Positions 1 through 8,364 of a stretch of 64,000 bases of DNA are shown piece by piece; position 1 is the stretch's first letter, and each line of letters starts with the position of its first letter. Where the stretch lies: contig NZ_CP094264.1 in NCBI RefSeq assembly GCF_023614235.1, positions 372,001-436,000 of the forward strand, read 5' to 3'. The DNA comes from Streptomyces sp. MRC013 (lineage in GTDB: Bacteria > Actinomycetota > Actinomycetes > Streptomycetales > Streptomycetaceae). The position numbers were made by a program, and so were the translations under genes. The notes under the pieces are model-generated. The model saw only the letters and a list, made by a program, of their open reading frames with translations, was not told the DNA's origin and searched no databases.

Positions 1-932
1 TCCACCTTGACCGCCGAAGCGTGCAACCCCGCCTTGTGCGCGAAAGCCGACACCCCCACATACGGCCGATGCGCCGCAGGCGCGAGATTGACCACCTCCG
101 CAACCGCATGGGAGATCCGCGTCATCTCCGCCAACGCCCCCACCGGCAACACCCTCCTGCCGTACTTCAACTCCAACGCCGCCACCACCGAGAACAGATC
201 CGCATTACCCACCCGCTCCCCGTAACCGTTGGCGGTGCACTGCACATGACTGGCCCCCGCCTCCACCGCCGCCAGCGTATTGGCCACCGCACACCCCGCA
301 TCGTCCTGGGCATGAATCCCCACACGCACCCCACCGGCCACCACCCGCGAAACCACCCCGTGAACCTCCGACGGCAACATCCCGCCATTGGTGTCACACA
401 ACACCACCACCTCCGCACCCGCCCCCCACGCCGCATCCACCACCGACCGCGCATACGCCTCATTGCCCCGATACCCGTCGAAGAAGTGCTCACAGTCCAC
501 GAACACCCGCCGCCCCCGCTCCCGCAGATACGCCACCGTCTCCCGCACCATCGCCAAGTTCTCCTCCAACGTGGTCCGCAACGCCAGCTCCACATGCCGG
601 TCATGCGCCTTGGCCACCAACGTCACCACCGAAGCACCCGACTCCACCAACGCCCCCACCTGCGGATCACTCTCCACCCGCACCCCCGGACGCCGCGTCG
701 CACCGAACGCCACCAACCGGGCGTGACGCAACTCCACCTCCCGCGCCGCCCGCGCGAAGAACTCCGTATCCCGCGGATTGGCCCCCGGCCACCCCCCCTC
801 GACGAACCCCACCCCGAACTCATCCAGATACCGGGCGATACTCAACTTGTCCGCCACACTCAGACTGATCCCCTCCCGCTGAGCACCATCACGCAACGTC
901 GTGTCGAAAACATGAAAACCGTCGTGTGCCAT
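1..932 (-). CDS. cimA: Citramalate synthase (CimA), N-terminal part, runs off the window
   Basis: Condenses pyruvate and acetyl-CoA to (R)-citramalate, the first step of the threonine-independent route to isoleucine. The protein begins MAHDGFHVFDTTLRDGAQRE; the FDTTLRDG stretch is the metal-binding signature of the isopropylmalate/citramalate synthase (HMGL-like) TIM barrel. Further barrel blocks follow, including VEGGWPGANPRD, FVDCEHFFDGYRGN and HVQCTANGYGERVGN, which match the citramalate synthase branch rather than LeuA. About 310 residues are visible; the C-terminal part, including the regulatory domain, lies outside the window. The ATG at 932-930 is chosen because the conserved barrel starts at once after it. 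A leader peptide and terminator lie upstream on the same strand, so transcription attenuation is likely. Family assignment is firm; the true 3' end is unseen. Confidence 0.93.
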   Translation of the reverse strand, partial: MAHDGFHVFDTTLRDGAQREGISLSVADKLSIARYLDEFGVGFVEGGWPGANPRDTEFFARAAREVELRHARLVAFGATRRPGVRVESDPQVGALVESGASVVTLVAKAHDRHVELALRTTLEENLAMVRETVAYLRERGRRVFVDCEHFFDGYRGNEAYARSVVDAAWGAGAEVVVLCDTNGGMLPSEVHGVVSRVVAGGVRVGIHAQDDAGCAVANTLAAVEAGASHVQCTANGYGERVGNADLFSVVAALELKYGRRVLPVGALAEMTRISHAVAEVVNLAPAAHRPYVGVSAFAHKAGLHASAVKV

Positions 933-998
933 GGCGGGTTTTTCCTATCCAGGTCTGCCGGGCCGGGTGGGGCCGTTCGTGTCAGGGGACCGAGGGGG

Positions 999-1033
999 AA
1001 AACAAAAAGACCCCTCGCGGAGTGCGAGAGGTC
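999..1033 (-). terminator. Rho-independent terminator in the cimA leader (attenuator)
   Basis: Read on the minus strand, an 11-base GC-rich stem (GACCTCTCGCA paired with CGCGAGGGGTC around a short loop) is followed directly by TTTTTGTTTT. This is a classical intrinsic terminator, rare in this G+C-rich genome. It sits between a 15-residue leader ORF and cimA and is therefore best read as an attenuator, not as the end of an upstream gene. Confidence 0.82.
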
Positions 1034-1075
1034 TGCGTGCGGGCGGTGAGCCGCCTGGGAGGGTTCGCCTCCAGG

Positions 1076-1123
1076 TCATCTCGGTGCCGGCACGCTGGCG
1101 CTAATAATGAGCTGGCGCTGCAT
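1076..1123 (-). CDS. Putative leader peptide of the cimA attenuator
   Basis: A 15-codon ORF, MQRQLIISASVPAPR, ends 43 bases before the attenuator terminator. It contains a Leu-Ile-Ile run encoded CTC ATT ATT; ATT is a rare isoleucine codon in such G+C-rich genomes, so two in a row would make a ribosome sensitive to charged tRNA-Ile. Leader peptides with branched-chain residues are known upstream of actinobacterial branched-chain amino acid genes. No strong ribosome binding site precedes the ATG, so a leaderless transcript is possible. Function is inferred from position, codon content and the terminator downstream; no experiment or alignment supports this exact ORF here. Confidence 0.6.
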   Translation of the reverse strand: MQRQLIISASVPAPR

Positions 1124-1301
1124 GGCGGCGATCTTTGCATGACGCGGCCGCCGCGGAAAGGCCGTCTCACCTTTTGGACATGCCGCCCGGGTCGGCGGCC
1201 GGGTCGGCGGCCGGGGAAGCCGCGCCGCCGGCACCGCCGCGCAGGGCTCCGGCGCCGGTGCCGGCGGCGCGGGACGGCGGTGTTCCGGGTGTCCGCCCCG
1301 G

Positions 1302-1793
1302 TCAGCCGGGGGCGGGCACCGGCTCGACCTCCAGGTGGCGCCGCCGCCGGGGACCCCGGTACAGCAGGGCCTCCCAGCCCAGCCGCTCCAGTGCCCGGGC
1401 GCAACGGGCCAGGGCGGTCTCCTCCTCCTGCGCGGCGCCGCCGCCCGGGGGTCCCAGCCACTCCACCCGCACCTGCCCCGGCCGCTCGCCGGGGCCGACG
1501 CGGTAGCCGGTCCTCACGCGCCGCCCCCCGGCGTCCAGCGCGGACGGCGGGAAGCCGGCCGCCTCCAGGGCCAGGGCGACCGCCCTCACCGGCCGGTTGC
1601 GCTCCCACGGGGCCGGTACGCCCCCGGGGTCGCCGCCCGCGGCGGTGGTGAGCCGCCGGATCTGGAGCAGCCCTTCGTACGCCGCCCGGACCTCGGCGGC
1701 ACGCCGCCCGGCCGCCGTCGGGTCGGTCTCCGGTTCCGGAAGCGGGGGGCCGTCCCCGGTGGCCGCCTCGAACGCGCCGCCCGCCCCGGTCAC
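1302..1793 (-). CDS. Hypothetical protein translationally coupled to the WGR protein
   Basis: A 163-residue acidic-to-neutral protein of unknown function. The GTG start at 1793-1791 overlaps the TGA of the upstream WGR-domain gene (GTGA junction), which implies coupled translation and a shared job. The N-terminal third is rich in Ala, Pro, Glu and Asp; the middle contains a helical stretch (AAEVRAAYEGLLQIRRL) and the C-terminal half alternates beta-like segments (RVRTGYRVGPGE, VRVEWLGPP) with a helix (ALARCARALERLGWEALLYRG), ending in a basic tail RRRRHLEVEPVPAPG. No signal peptide or membrane segment is seen. I do not recognise a named family. Coding is supported by the overlap, G/C third positions and absence of stops. 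Confidence 0.72.
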   Translation of the reverse strand: MTGAGGAFEAATGDGPPLPEPETDPTAAGRRAAEVRAAYEGLLQIRRLTTAAGGDPGGVPAPWERNRPVRAVALALEAAGFPPSALDAGGRRVRTGYRVGPGERPGQVRVEWLGPPGGGAAQEEETALARCARALERLGWEALLYRGPRRRRHLEVEPVPAPG

Positions 1794-3238
1794 AGCAGCC
1801 GCCTGATGTCGCCGCGGACCCGGTAGAAGCCGCCCGCCGCGGCGTGCAGCGCGTCCACCGCGTACCGTGCGCCGGGCTCCCGTATCGCGCGCGGGAACTG
1901 GACGTTCCACGACGGCTCGTACCCCTCGGACACGACGTGCACCCGGAGCCTGCCGCCGTCCTGGACGCACTCCACGACGACCGAGCCCGCCGGGGCGTCC
2001 GCCACCGCGGCCACCGAGGCCGGGGCCGTCACCGGGGCGTACGTCGGCAGGGCGGCGGCGAGCTTCACGTCCCGCGCCACCGGGACCGTGCCGCGCTGGG
2101 CGGCCCCGATCGCCGCCTCCCCCGCGTCCACGCAGACCAGTGAACCGTCCGTGGTGACCAGGTAGAGCCGCTCGTCCCGGTACTGCATGGACAGGGCCGA
2201 ACCGCCGCCCGTGCCGAGCTTCCACAGGCGCGTGCCGTCCCGGTCGAAGCAATACACGGAGGACGCCGCGTCACCGGCGAAGACGAACCGCCCGCCGGGC
2301 GACGTGGCGCAGGAGTAGACGGCGCCGTCGCAGGCGTAGGTCGCCTCGATCCGGCCGTCGTCCTTCGACAGCCGCTGCACGACGCGGTGCGCGGTCCCCG
2401 CGTACACCGCCGTGTCCTCCTGCCAGCCGAAGAGGACGCCGCCGCGGGTCTCCGTGTGCCACACCTCGCCGCCGCCGTCGGGCGCGTACGCCGTCACGCC
2501 CCGGTGGTGGCCGTGGTAGACGGCCCGGTCGTCGGCGCGGACCATCCAGGCGTGCTCGCCCCGTCCGCGGCGGACCCACTGGTGCTCGTCCTCGTGGTCG
2601 ATGACAGTGAGCCGGCCGGCGCGGTCCGACACGTTCAGCACGCCCTCGTGGATGTCGAGCCAGAAGATGTCCACGTCGGCGGCGATGTCGTACGCCGCGA
2701 ACGGGAGCTTCGACGACAGGTCGTACACGCGGCCGTCGTCGCAGCCGGCGTAGATCCAGAAGTCGTCCGCGACCAGGCACTTCACGCCGTCGGGCAGGCT
2801 GAAGCGGGCGAGGACGGCGCCGTCGTGGTCCAGGGTGTAGACGTCGCCCGCCTGGTTGCCGACCCAGCAGCGGTCGTCGTCGACGTGGACGCCGAACGCC
2901 GACGATCCCGTCCGGAACCGCCACAGCACCGGTGCGACCGCGCGGGCCGTCGACGGGGCCGACGCGACCTGGCGGCGGGTCACCGAGCGCGGGGCCCGCT
3001 GCCCCGGGACGGCCGGCGCGTACCCCTTGCGGACCTTCTCGCCGACCTTCCTCGCCGCGGCGGCGCGCGCCTTCTCCGCCGTGGGGAAGGCGGACGTCTG
3101 GGTCTGGCCGGCGGCCCCGATCCTTCCGTACCTCACCGTCACCACCTGGCCGTCGACGGCCACCTCGTAGAACTTGTGCGCACCACCGCCGTCCTGCGAC
3201 AGCTCCAGGTACGTCGTCTCCGCGGACACAGCGGACAT
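1790..3238 (-). CDS. WGR domain / PQQ-like beta-propeller protein
   Basis: A 482-residue cytoplasmic protein. Residues about 1-80 form a WGR domain (YLELSQDGGGAHKFYEVAVDGQVVTVRYGRIGAAGQ), a nucleic-acid-associated module known from PARPs and bacterial regulators. Residues about 110-390 contain repeated short beta-strand units such as CWVGNQAGDVYTLDHDGAVLARF and VFAGDAASSVYCFDRDGTRLWKL, the pattern of a PQQ/WD-like beta-propeller. A C-terminal beta-rich extension carries VVVECVQDGGRLRVHV. The ATG at 3238-3236 precedes the WGR domain directly; reading frames extending further upstream to about 4462 cross the divergent amidase and are spurious. It is followed by an overlapping small gene. Role is unknown; a sensor or scaffold binding a nucleic acid or poly(ADP-ribose) end is a guess from the domain. 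Confidence 0.85.
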   Translation of the reverse strand: MSAVSAETTYLELSQDGGGAHKFYEVAVDGQVVTVRYGRIGAAGQTQTSAFPTAEKARAAAARKVGEKVRKGYAPAVPGQRAPRSVTRRQVASAPSTARAVAPVLWRFRTGSSAFGVHVDDDRCWVGNQAGDVYTLDHDGAVLARFSLPDGVKCLVADDFWIYAGCDDGRVYDLSSKLPFAAYDIAADVDIFWLDIHEGVLNVSDRAGRLTVIDHEDEHQWVRRGRGEHAWMVRADDRAVYHGHHRGVTAYAPDGGGEVWHTETRGGVLFGWQEDTAVYAGTAHRVVQRLSKDDGRIEATYACDGAVYSCATSPGGRFVFAGDAASSVYCFDRDGTRLWKLGTGGGSALSMQYRDERLYLVTTDGSLVCVDAGEAAIGAAQRGTVPVARDVKLAAALPTYAPVTAPASVAAVADAPAGSVVVECVQDGGRLRVHVVSEGYEPSWNVQFPRAIREPGARYAVDALHAAAGGFYRVRGDIRRLL

Positions 3239-3438
3239 GGCTGGCAGCCCCTCCCCGAGCGGACCCGGCGGCCTGTTCCGCGGGTCCCACTGGGAAGACC
3301 GTAGGGCGCGGCACTGACATCGACGGCGGCACCCGGCGGCGCTCGGGTCGCCGCGCCCGCCCCCGGGCGCCGGCCGGCGTCCCGCCGGGCCGTCCCCGGG
3401 CCGTCCGACGCCGGCACACGGGCCCCGGTGGTCGTCGC

Positions 3439-3473
3439 CCGGGCATCCGGCGGGCGCCCCGCCGGATGCCCGG
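3439..3473. repeat. 15-bp perfect stem-loop in a divergent intergenic region
   Basis: The arm CCGGGCATCCGGCGG pairs with CCGCCGGATGCCCGG around the 5-base loop GCGCC. It lies in the 378-bp gap between the divergently transcribed WGR gene and amidase gene, so it is not a simple gene-end terminator. It could be an operator or a structured 5' leader. No T-run follows on either strand. Nothing else recognisable is seen in the rest of the 3239-3616 gap apart from the GGAGGAGG ribosome binding site of the amidase. Confidence 0.55.
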
Positions 3474-3616
3474 CGCCGGTCGTCCGTGCCGCGGCCCGGC
3501 GCCGCCGTCCCGTACGGACCACTCCGGCGGGCGGCCGTCGGCACCGTCGGCGACGATGGTCCCGACGAGGAGGAAGACCACGGCCGGGGCGGTTCGCCGC
3601 GGAGGAGGCGGGGAGC

Positions 3617-4384
3617 ATGCGTCTGCCGCAGACCCGCGGGGCCCGCGCCGCCACGTCGCTGACCGTCCTCGGGGTGCTCGTGACGGCGAACCTCGTCCTC
3701 GGACCCTCGTCGGGCCCTCGGGGGCACGGCGCCGTCGACCCCGGAGGCGCCGCCTCGCAGCGCGCGGCCCGTCACCAGGGCCCGCGGCCGGTGATCGTGA
3801 CCCGCGCCGCGTGGGGCGCCCAGACCGTTTCGACGGCGCCCGCCGCCCGGTACGCGCCGACGGTGCGGGCCGCCGTCGTCCACCACACGAGCACCCCGAA
3901 CGGGTACGACTGCGCGAGCGTCCCCGCGACGCTGCGCGACCTGTACGCGGGGCACGCCCACGGTCGGGACTGGGACGACATCGGCTACAACTTCCTCGTC
4001 GACGCCTGCGGCACCATCTACGAGGGCCGGGCCGGCGGCGTCGACCGGGCCGTGGTCGGCGCCCACACCAAGGGGTTCAACGAGGGGACCGTCGGCATCG
4101 CGGCGATCGGCACGTTCTCGCAGGGCGTCCGGGTGCCCGAGCCGATGATCGACGCGATCGCGCGGCTGGTCGCCTGGAAACTGGACCCCTCCGGGGCCGA
4201 TCCCCGCGGTACGGTCACCCTCGTCTCGACGAGTGGCGAATCGCGCTTCCCGGAGGGCACGGCGGCCGTGCTGCCCGTCGTCGGGGGCCACACGGACGGC
4301 TACGCGACCCGCTGCCCGGGCGCCGCCCTGTACGCGAGGCTGCCCGACATCAGCGCCCGGGCGGCCCGGCTGCAACGGCGCTGA
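3617..4384 (+). CDS. Secreted N-acetylmuramoyl-L-alanine amidase, PGRP type
   Basis: Cleaves the amide between MurNAc and L-Ala in peptidoglycan outside the membrane. The 255-residue protein opens with a signal-like segment (RAATSLTVLGVLVTANLVLG) and then an Amidase_2/PGRP domain: the entry strand VIVTRAAWGA, the zinc-binding AVVHHTSTPNGYDC near residue 92, the core GYNFLVDACGTIYEGR, and the second histidine block VVGGHTDGYATRCPG near the C-terminus. These are the expected zinc ligands and fold markers of the family. The ATG at 3617 has a GGAGGAGGCGGGG ribosome binding site. The last 35 bases overlap the 3' end of the convergent SGNH hydrolase gene. Role in cell-wall turnover is inferred from the family. 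Confidence 0.92.
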   Translation: MRLPQTRGARAATSLTVLGVLVTANLVLGPSSGPRGHGAVDPGGAASQRAARHQGPRPVIVTRAAWGAQTVSTAPAARYAPTVRAAVVHHTSTPNGYDCASVPATLRDLYAGHAHGRDWDDIGYNFLVDACGTIYEGRAGGVDRAVVGAHTKGFNEGTVGIAAIGTFSQGVRVPEPMIDAIARLVAWKLDPSGADPRGTVTLVSTSGESRFPEGTAAVLPVVGGHTDGYATRCPGAALYARLPDISARAARLQRR

Positions 4385-5020
4385 TCCACGCGTCGGCGAG
4401 CAGCTGGTGGCCCGCCGGAGTCGGGTGCACGCCGTCGCGGACCCAGTGGGCCGCCGGAGCACGGCGCAGTGCCTCGTCGAACACGGGCTGGAGTCTGACG
4501 AGTTCCACGTGGTGGGCGGCGGCGAGTTCGGCGACCGCGTGCTGCCGTAACTGCACCTGGGCGGCGAGCGCCTCGTCGAAGTCCGCGCCCGGGCCGCCGG
4601 GGAGGCAGAACGGCTCGCACAGCAGGACCCGCGTCGTGGGGAGCGCCCGGAGGGTGCGGGTGAGCAGGATGTCGTAGACCGCGCGGAAGTCGTCCGCGTC
4701 GATGTCGCAGGACTCGCCGTCCACCACGCGCCACGCGTCGTTGACGCCGACCAGGACCGACAGGACGTCGGGGGCCGGGTCGAGCGCGTCCGCCTGCCAG
4801 CGGGCGGCCAGTTCGGTGACCCTGTCGCCGCTCACCCCCGGTTGGTGACGCGCCACCGGTGGCCGGGAGCCCTGGTCGCGGCGCGGGCGGCGACCAGGTA
4901 CACGTAGCCGTGTCCGAGGGCCGCGTTGGCGTCGGCGTGCGGGCGCCGGTCGCGGCCGCCGTCGGTGATCGAGTCGCCCTGGAAGAGGATGTGCGAGCCG
5001 GCGGGGACGTTCAGCGGCAT
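4350..5020 (-). CDS. SGNH/GDSL-type esterase, single frameshift
   Basis: A small GDSL-family esterase/lipase of about 223 residues. The N-terminal part carries block I (ILFQGDSITDGGRD, nucleophile Ser), then the reading frame stops at TNRG; the next frame continues with SGDRVTELAARWQADAL, the VLVGVNDAWR block, and block V DGVHPTPAGH with the catalytic Asp and His. The span is one base short of a whole number of codons, and the break is at a run of five C on the plus strand (4835-4839). Restoring one base gives the usual TNRGVSGDRV continuity. It overlaps the convergent amidase by 35 bases. The ATG at 5020 immediately precedes the SGNH fold. Substrate unknown; intracellular, because no signal peptide is seen. 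Confidence 0.85.
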
Positions 5021-5061
5021 GTGGACTCCGGAAGCGGGGGCCTTCGGCCCGGACCTGGACG

Positions 5062-5075
5062 GTTTCACGTGGAAC
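5062..5075. promoter_or_regulatory. Probable parS (ParB-binding) site
   Basis: The 14-mer GTTTCACGTGGAAC differs by one base from the perfect palindrome GTTTCACGTGAAAC that forms the centromere-like parS site of Streptomyces and Bacillus chromosomes. It lies in the gap between the divergent SGNH hydrolase and sigma factor genes, where streptomycete parS sites are often found. It is the only such match I noticed in the window. An isolated parS is compatible with a position away from the main oriC cluster. Confidence 0.72.
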
Positions 5076-5244
5076 GTAGTTTCCGCGCTCCGCGCTCGGC
5101 AAGGGTCGGTGAGCACCTTCCGTCCGGCGGGGGTTGGGGCGGGCGGACCGGGATGCGTAGGGTCCGGCTGTTTTCCGTTGTCGGGGCCGCGCCGCGGGAT
5201 CCCCCGACCACAGGACCGTGCGGAACGACGGGGCGAGGCGGGGC

Positions 5245-6823
5245 ATGCACAGGGACAGCGAGCACGTACCGGAACTGGTGAGCGCGGCGCGGGCGGGGGA
5301 CGCCCGGGCGCGTGAGCGGCTCGTCGAGGACTACCTGCCGCTGGTCTACAACGTGGTGGGGCGGGCGCTGGACGGGCACGCGGACGTGGACGACGTGGTC
5401 CAGGACACCATGTTCCGGGCGCTGGACGGGCTGGACGGGCTCCGCGAGCCGTCCCGGTTCCGCTCCTGGCTGGTCGCCATAGCGATGAACCAGGTACGCC
5501 GCCGCTGGAACGACCGCCGGCAGGCACCGGTCGCGTCGCTGGACCACGTCGTGGAACGGCCTGATCCGGCGGGGGACTTCGTGGACCTGACGATCCTGCG
5601 GCTCGGCCTCTCCGGCCAGCGGCGGGAGGTCGCCGAGGCGACCCGGTGGCTCGACGAGGGCGACCGGGCGCTGCTGTCCCTGTGGTGGCAGGAGGTGGCG
5701 GGCAGGCTGACGCGCGCGGAGCTGACCGAGGCGCTGGGGGTCTCGGCACGGCACGCGGCGGTGCGGGTGCAGCGGATGAAGGCCCGGTTGGAGACGGGCC
5801 GGGTGGTGGTGCGCGCCCTGGCGGCGAAGCCCCGGTGCGGTGTGCTGTCGCGGCTGACGGCGGACTGGGACGGCCGGCCGGCCCCGGTGTGGCGCAAGCG
5901 CGTCGCCCGGCACGTCCGCGGCTGCCGCGCCTGCGGCGGGCACCGGGCCGGTCTGATGCCGGCCGAGGGGCTGCTGGCCGGTCTGGTCCTGGTCGCCCCG
6001 CTGTCCGGGTACCCGGCGGTGCCCGCGGCGGGCGCGGGGGGCGGGTGCGGCGGCCGCCTCCGCGTCCGGTGCGGTGCCGGGCGGTACGGCGGCCGGGGCC
6101 CCCGCCGTGCGGGAGGGCGCCGCGCACGGCGGGGGCCCCGGCCCGGGGGGTCCGGTCGGGGACGCGGCACGCCGGTGGGTGCCCGCGGCGGCCGGGGGCG
6201 CGCTGGTCGGCGGCGCACTGCTGGCCGCGCTGTGGCCGGCGGCGCCCGACGCCCCCGTACCCATCGAGAAGGACCGGGCCCCGAGGGGGGCCGCCGCGCC
6301 GGCGTCCCCGGCCGGGGCGTCCGGCGCGTCCCGTACGCCCTCCCCCGCCGCCTCCCCCGCGCCGACCGCTCCCGGCGGCCCGGCGGCCTCCGCGGCGCCG
6401 GTGCCGGAGGCGTCTCCGAGCGTCAGGCGCACGATCGGGCCGAGCACGGCGCAGCGGCTGACCGGCCTGGTCAACGCCCGGCGCGCAGAGGCCGGTTGCG
6501 CCCCGCTGCGCCTGGACCCCCGGCTGACGGCGGCGGCCCGGTCCCATGCGCGCGACATGGTGGCGCGGCGCTACTTCGCCCACGCCGACCCGGAAGGCCG
6601 GCAGGCGGACGCGCGGATGTCCGACGCCGGGTACGACGCGGCCGCGTGGGCCGAGAACCTGCATCTGGGCCCCCGGGACGCGGCGGCGGTCGTCGCCGAC
6701 TGGATGGACGGTTCGTACCACGAGCGGAACATGCTCGGCTGCCGCTACCGGGACACCGGTGTGGCGGCGGTGCCGGGACCGGAGGGCACCGTGTGGGTGC
6801 AGATCCTGGCCGGCCCGGCGTGA
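5245..6823 (+). CDS. ECF sigma factor fused to a zinc-binding, membrane and CAP domain (frameshifted)
   Basis: Residues about 1-100 hold sigma region 2 (ARERLVEDYLPLVYNVVGRAL, DVDDVVQDTMFRALDGL, FRSWLVAIAMNQVRRRW) and residues about 125-190 region 4 (LTRAELTEALGVSARHAAVRVQRMKARLE). A segment HVRGCRACGGH, the His-x3-Cys-x2-Cys pattern of zinc-binding anti-sigma domains, follows, then a low-complexity Gly/Ala stretch. There the frame is lost near 6035-6055 in a G-rich run; the next frame continues with a hydrophobic helix (AAGGALVGGALLAALW), a Pro/Ala linker and a CAP/SCP domain (LTGLVNARRAEAGCAPLRLD, AWAENLHLGP, GTVWVQILAGPA). Adding two G restores one protein of about 525 residues. An in-frame GTG at 5218 is an alternative start. 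Cytoplasmic sigma domains and an external CAP domain suggest a membrane-tethered sigma factor; that is inference. Confidence 0.8.
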
Positions 6824-6839
6824 GAGGCGGTGCGGGGGA

Positions 6840-7702
6840 CTAGGCGGCGACGCCGAAGTTCTGCACCCACCACGGGCCGTTGGAGCGGAGGGTCACGCCC
6901 ACGCCGATGTCCCGGAAGGCGCAGTCGAGGATGTTCGCGCGGTGACCGGGGCTCTTCATCCAGTCGCGCACGGCGGTGTCCGGGTCCCGGGGACCGCGGT
7001 GGATGTTCTCCGCCCAGGTCCTCCAGCGGTAGCCGGCGGCCCCGATCCGGTCGCCCGCGCTGCGCCCCTCGGGGGTGTCGTGCGCGTAGTAGCCGCGGGC
7101 GGCCATGTCGTCGGCGTGGCCCTGGGCGGCCCTCTGGAGGCGGGCGTCGGCGTGGAGCGCGGGGCATCCGGCCTTCGCGCGTTCGGCGTTGACGAGGTCG
7201 AGGACGCGGCGCGCGTGATCGGCGGCCGCCCCGCCGGGCCGGGAGGGGCGGGCCCGGTGGGGGCCCGCACCGCCCCGGCGCGCGGCGGGCGGGGCGGAGG
7301 GGGTTTCGGGGGGCCGGCCGCGGTGTGCCGGTCCGGCGGGGCGGGGGCGGTCCGGGCGGGGGCGGGGACGGCGGGCGGGGCGTGCGGCGACGGGGGTGCC
7401 GATATGGACGGGCCGGGCCCGGGGGTGCGGGGGTCCGCGGGGGCCGTGGCGGCGGAGGCGCTCGGGGAGCGGTCACCGTGGAGCGGTACGGGCGCCGTCG
7501 TACGGGCGGTCAGGGAGCCGCCCTCCCCGCCGGGGCCGTCGAGGACGGCGGTGCCGGCCACCACCGCGGCGACGGCCACCGCGCCGGCGACGACGGTGCC
7601 GACGCCCTGGTAGGTCCAGCGCCGTTTCGCGTGGCGCCGCGGCGCCGCGGCGGCCCGGCGGCCGGGGTGGTCCTGTCGGTCTCGGGGGTGCTGCACGGTC
7701 AC
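6840..7702 (-). CDS. Membrane-anchored CAP-domain protein (frameshifted)
   Basis: About 287 residues. The N-terminus is basic and cytoplasmic (RRHAKRRWTYQGVG), followed by one membrane helix (VVAGAVAVAAVVAGTAVL), a long Pro/Ala/Thr-rich linker, and a C-terminal CAP/SCP domain with LDLVNAERAKAGCPAL, the signature AWAENIHRGPRDPDTAVRDW and HRANILDCAFRDIGVGV, ending WWVQNFGVAA. The helix and the CAP domain lie in different frames; the span is one base short, and the break falls in the C-rich linker (about 7220-7480). GTG 7702 has a GGAGAGCGAA ribosome binding site. It converges on the sigma-CAP gene only 16 bases away and shares its CAP domain, so the pair looks like paralogues. CAP proteins of bacteria are extracytoplasmic; their biochemical role is mostly unknown. 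Confidence 0.8.
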
Positions 7703-7902
7703 TTCGCTCTCCGCTCTCCTGCGAGGACTGCCGGCTGTGGTCCGGCGAAGGGGAGATCGGGCGAGACGGCCGTGACAACACTTTCCGCGGAGGAGGACGC
7801 CCGGTGGGGGCGTCCCGGGGCGGCGGTCGCGCGCGGTGGCGGGGTCGGCCCCTTCGGGCGGCCCGGTGTGCGGTGGGCGCGCGGCTGCGCGAGACTGGCC
7901 CC

Positions 7903-8307
7903 GTGAGTCGGCTGATCACTTTCGAGGTGGGCGACGGCGGTGACGGCACGGCCGTCTTCGAGGTGGACGACGGCCTGGTTCCGGTGGGCCCGGAGGGCTT
8001 CCCCGGCGAATCGGTCGCGGACCGGGCCCGGGTGTCGCTCCAGGAGGCCCTCGACCAGCTGGGCCCCGCCCTGGCGCAGGTCTTCGGCGTGCTCCGCCGC
8101 CTGGGGCCCCAGGAGGCGGTGGTGGACTTCGGCCTCAAGGTGGGCGGCGAGGGCGGCATCGTCGTGGCGAAGGGCACGACGGAGGTGAACTTCGCCGTCC
8201 GTCTCGTGTGGAGACGGGACCGCGCCCCCTCCGCGGACGTGGACGGGGAGACGGAGGTGGACGCGGGCGGGGAGGCGGACGCGGCGGCGGGCACGGGCGG
8301 GGAGTGA
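7903..8307 (+). CDS. CU044_2847 family protein (trypsin-co-occurring domain 1, trypco1)
   Basis: A 134-residue cytoplasmic protein starting at GTG 7903 (RLITFEVGDGGDGTAVFEVDDG). It has the family pattern: an N-terminal beta strand pair, a helix with SLQEALDQLGPALAQVFGVLRRL, and the conserved strand block VVDFGLKVGGEGGIVVAKGTTEVNFAVRLVW, followed by an acidic Asp/Glu/Ala tail. The family is known as a small domain that co-occurs with trypsin-like and other effectors in bacterial conflict systems. It lies upstream of, and on the same strand as, the caspase/MoxR/STAND operon, but a ketopantoate reductase gene separates them. Membership of that system is therefore only an inference. Confidence 0.8.
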   Translation: MSRLITFEVGDGGDGTAVFEVDDGLVPVGPEGFPGESVADRARVSLQEALDQLGPALAQVFGVLRRLGPQEAVVDFGLKVGGEGGIVVAKGTTEVNFAVRLVWRRDRAPSADVDGETEVDAGGEADAAAGTGGE

Positions 8308-8364
8308 CGGACGCGGACGCGGGCGCACCTCGACTCCGGTGCGCGCCGGCGTCACACTGGCCGC

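Noticed and set aside
1790..4462. An 890-residue form of the WGR protein
   Set aside because: The region upstream of 3238 is antisense to the amidase gene; the WGR domain starts right after the ATG at 3238.
4350..5020. Genuine pseudogene status of the SGNH hydrolase and the other frame-broken genes
   Set aside because: All breaks are base losses at G/C runs and all motifs on both sides are intact, so sequence error is more likely than decay.
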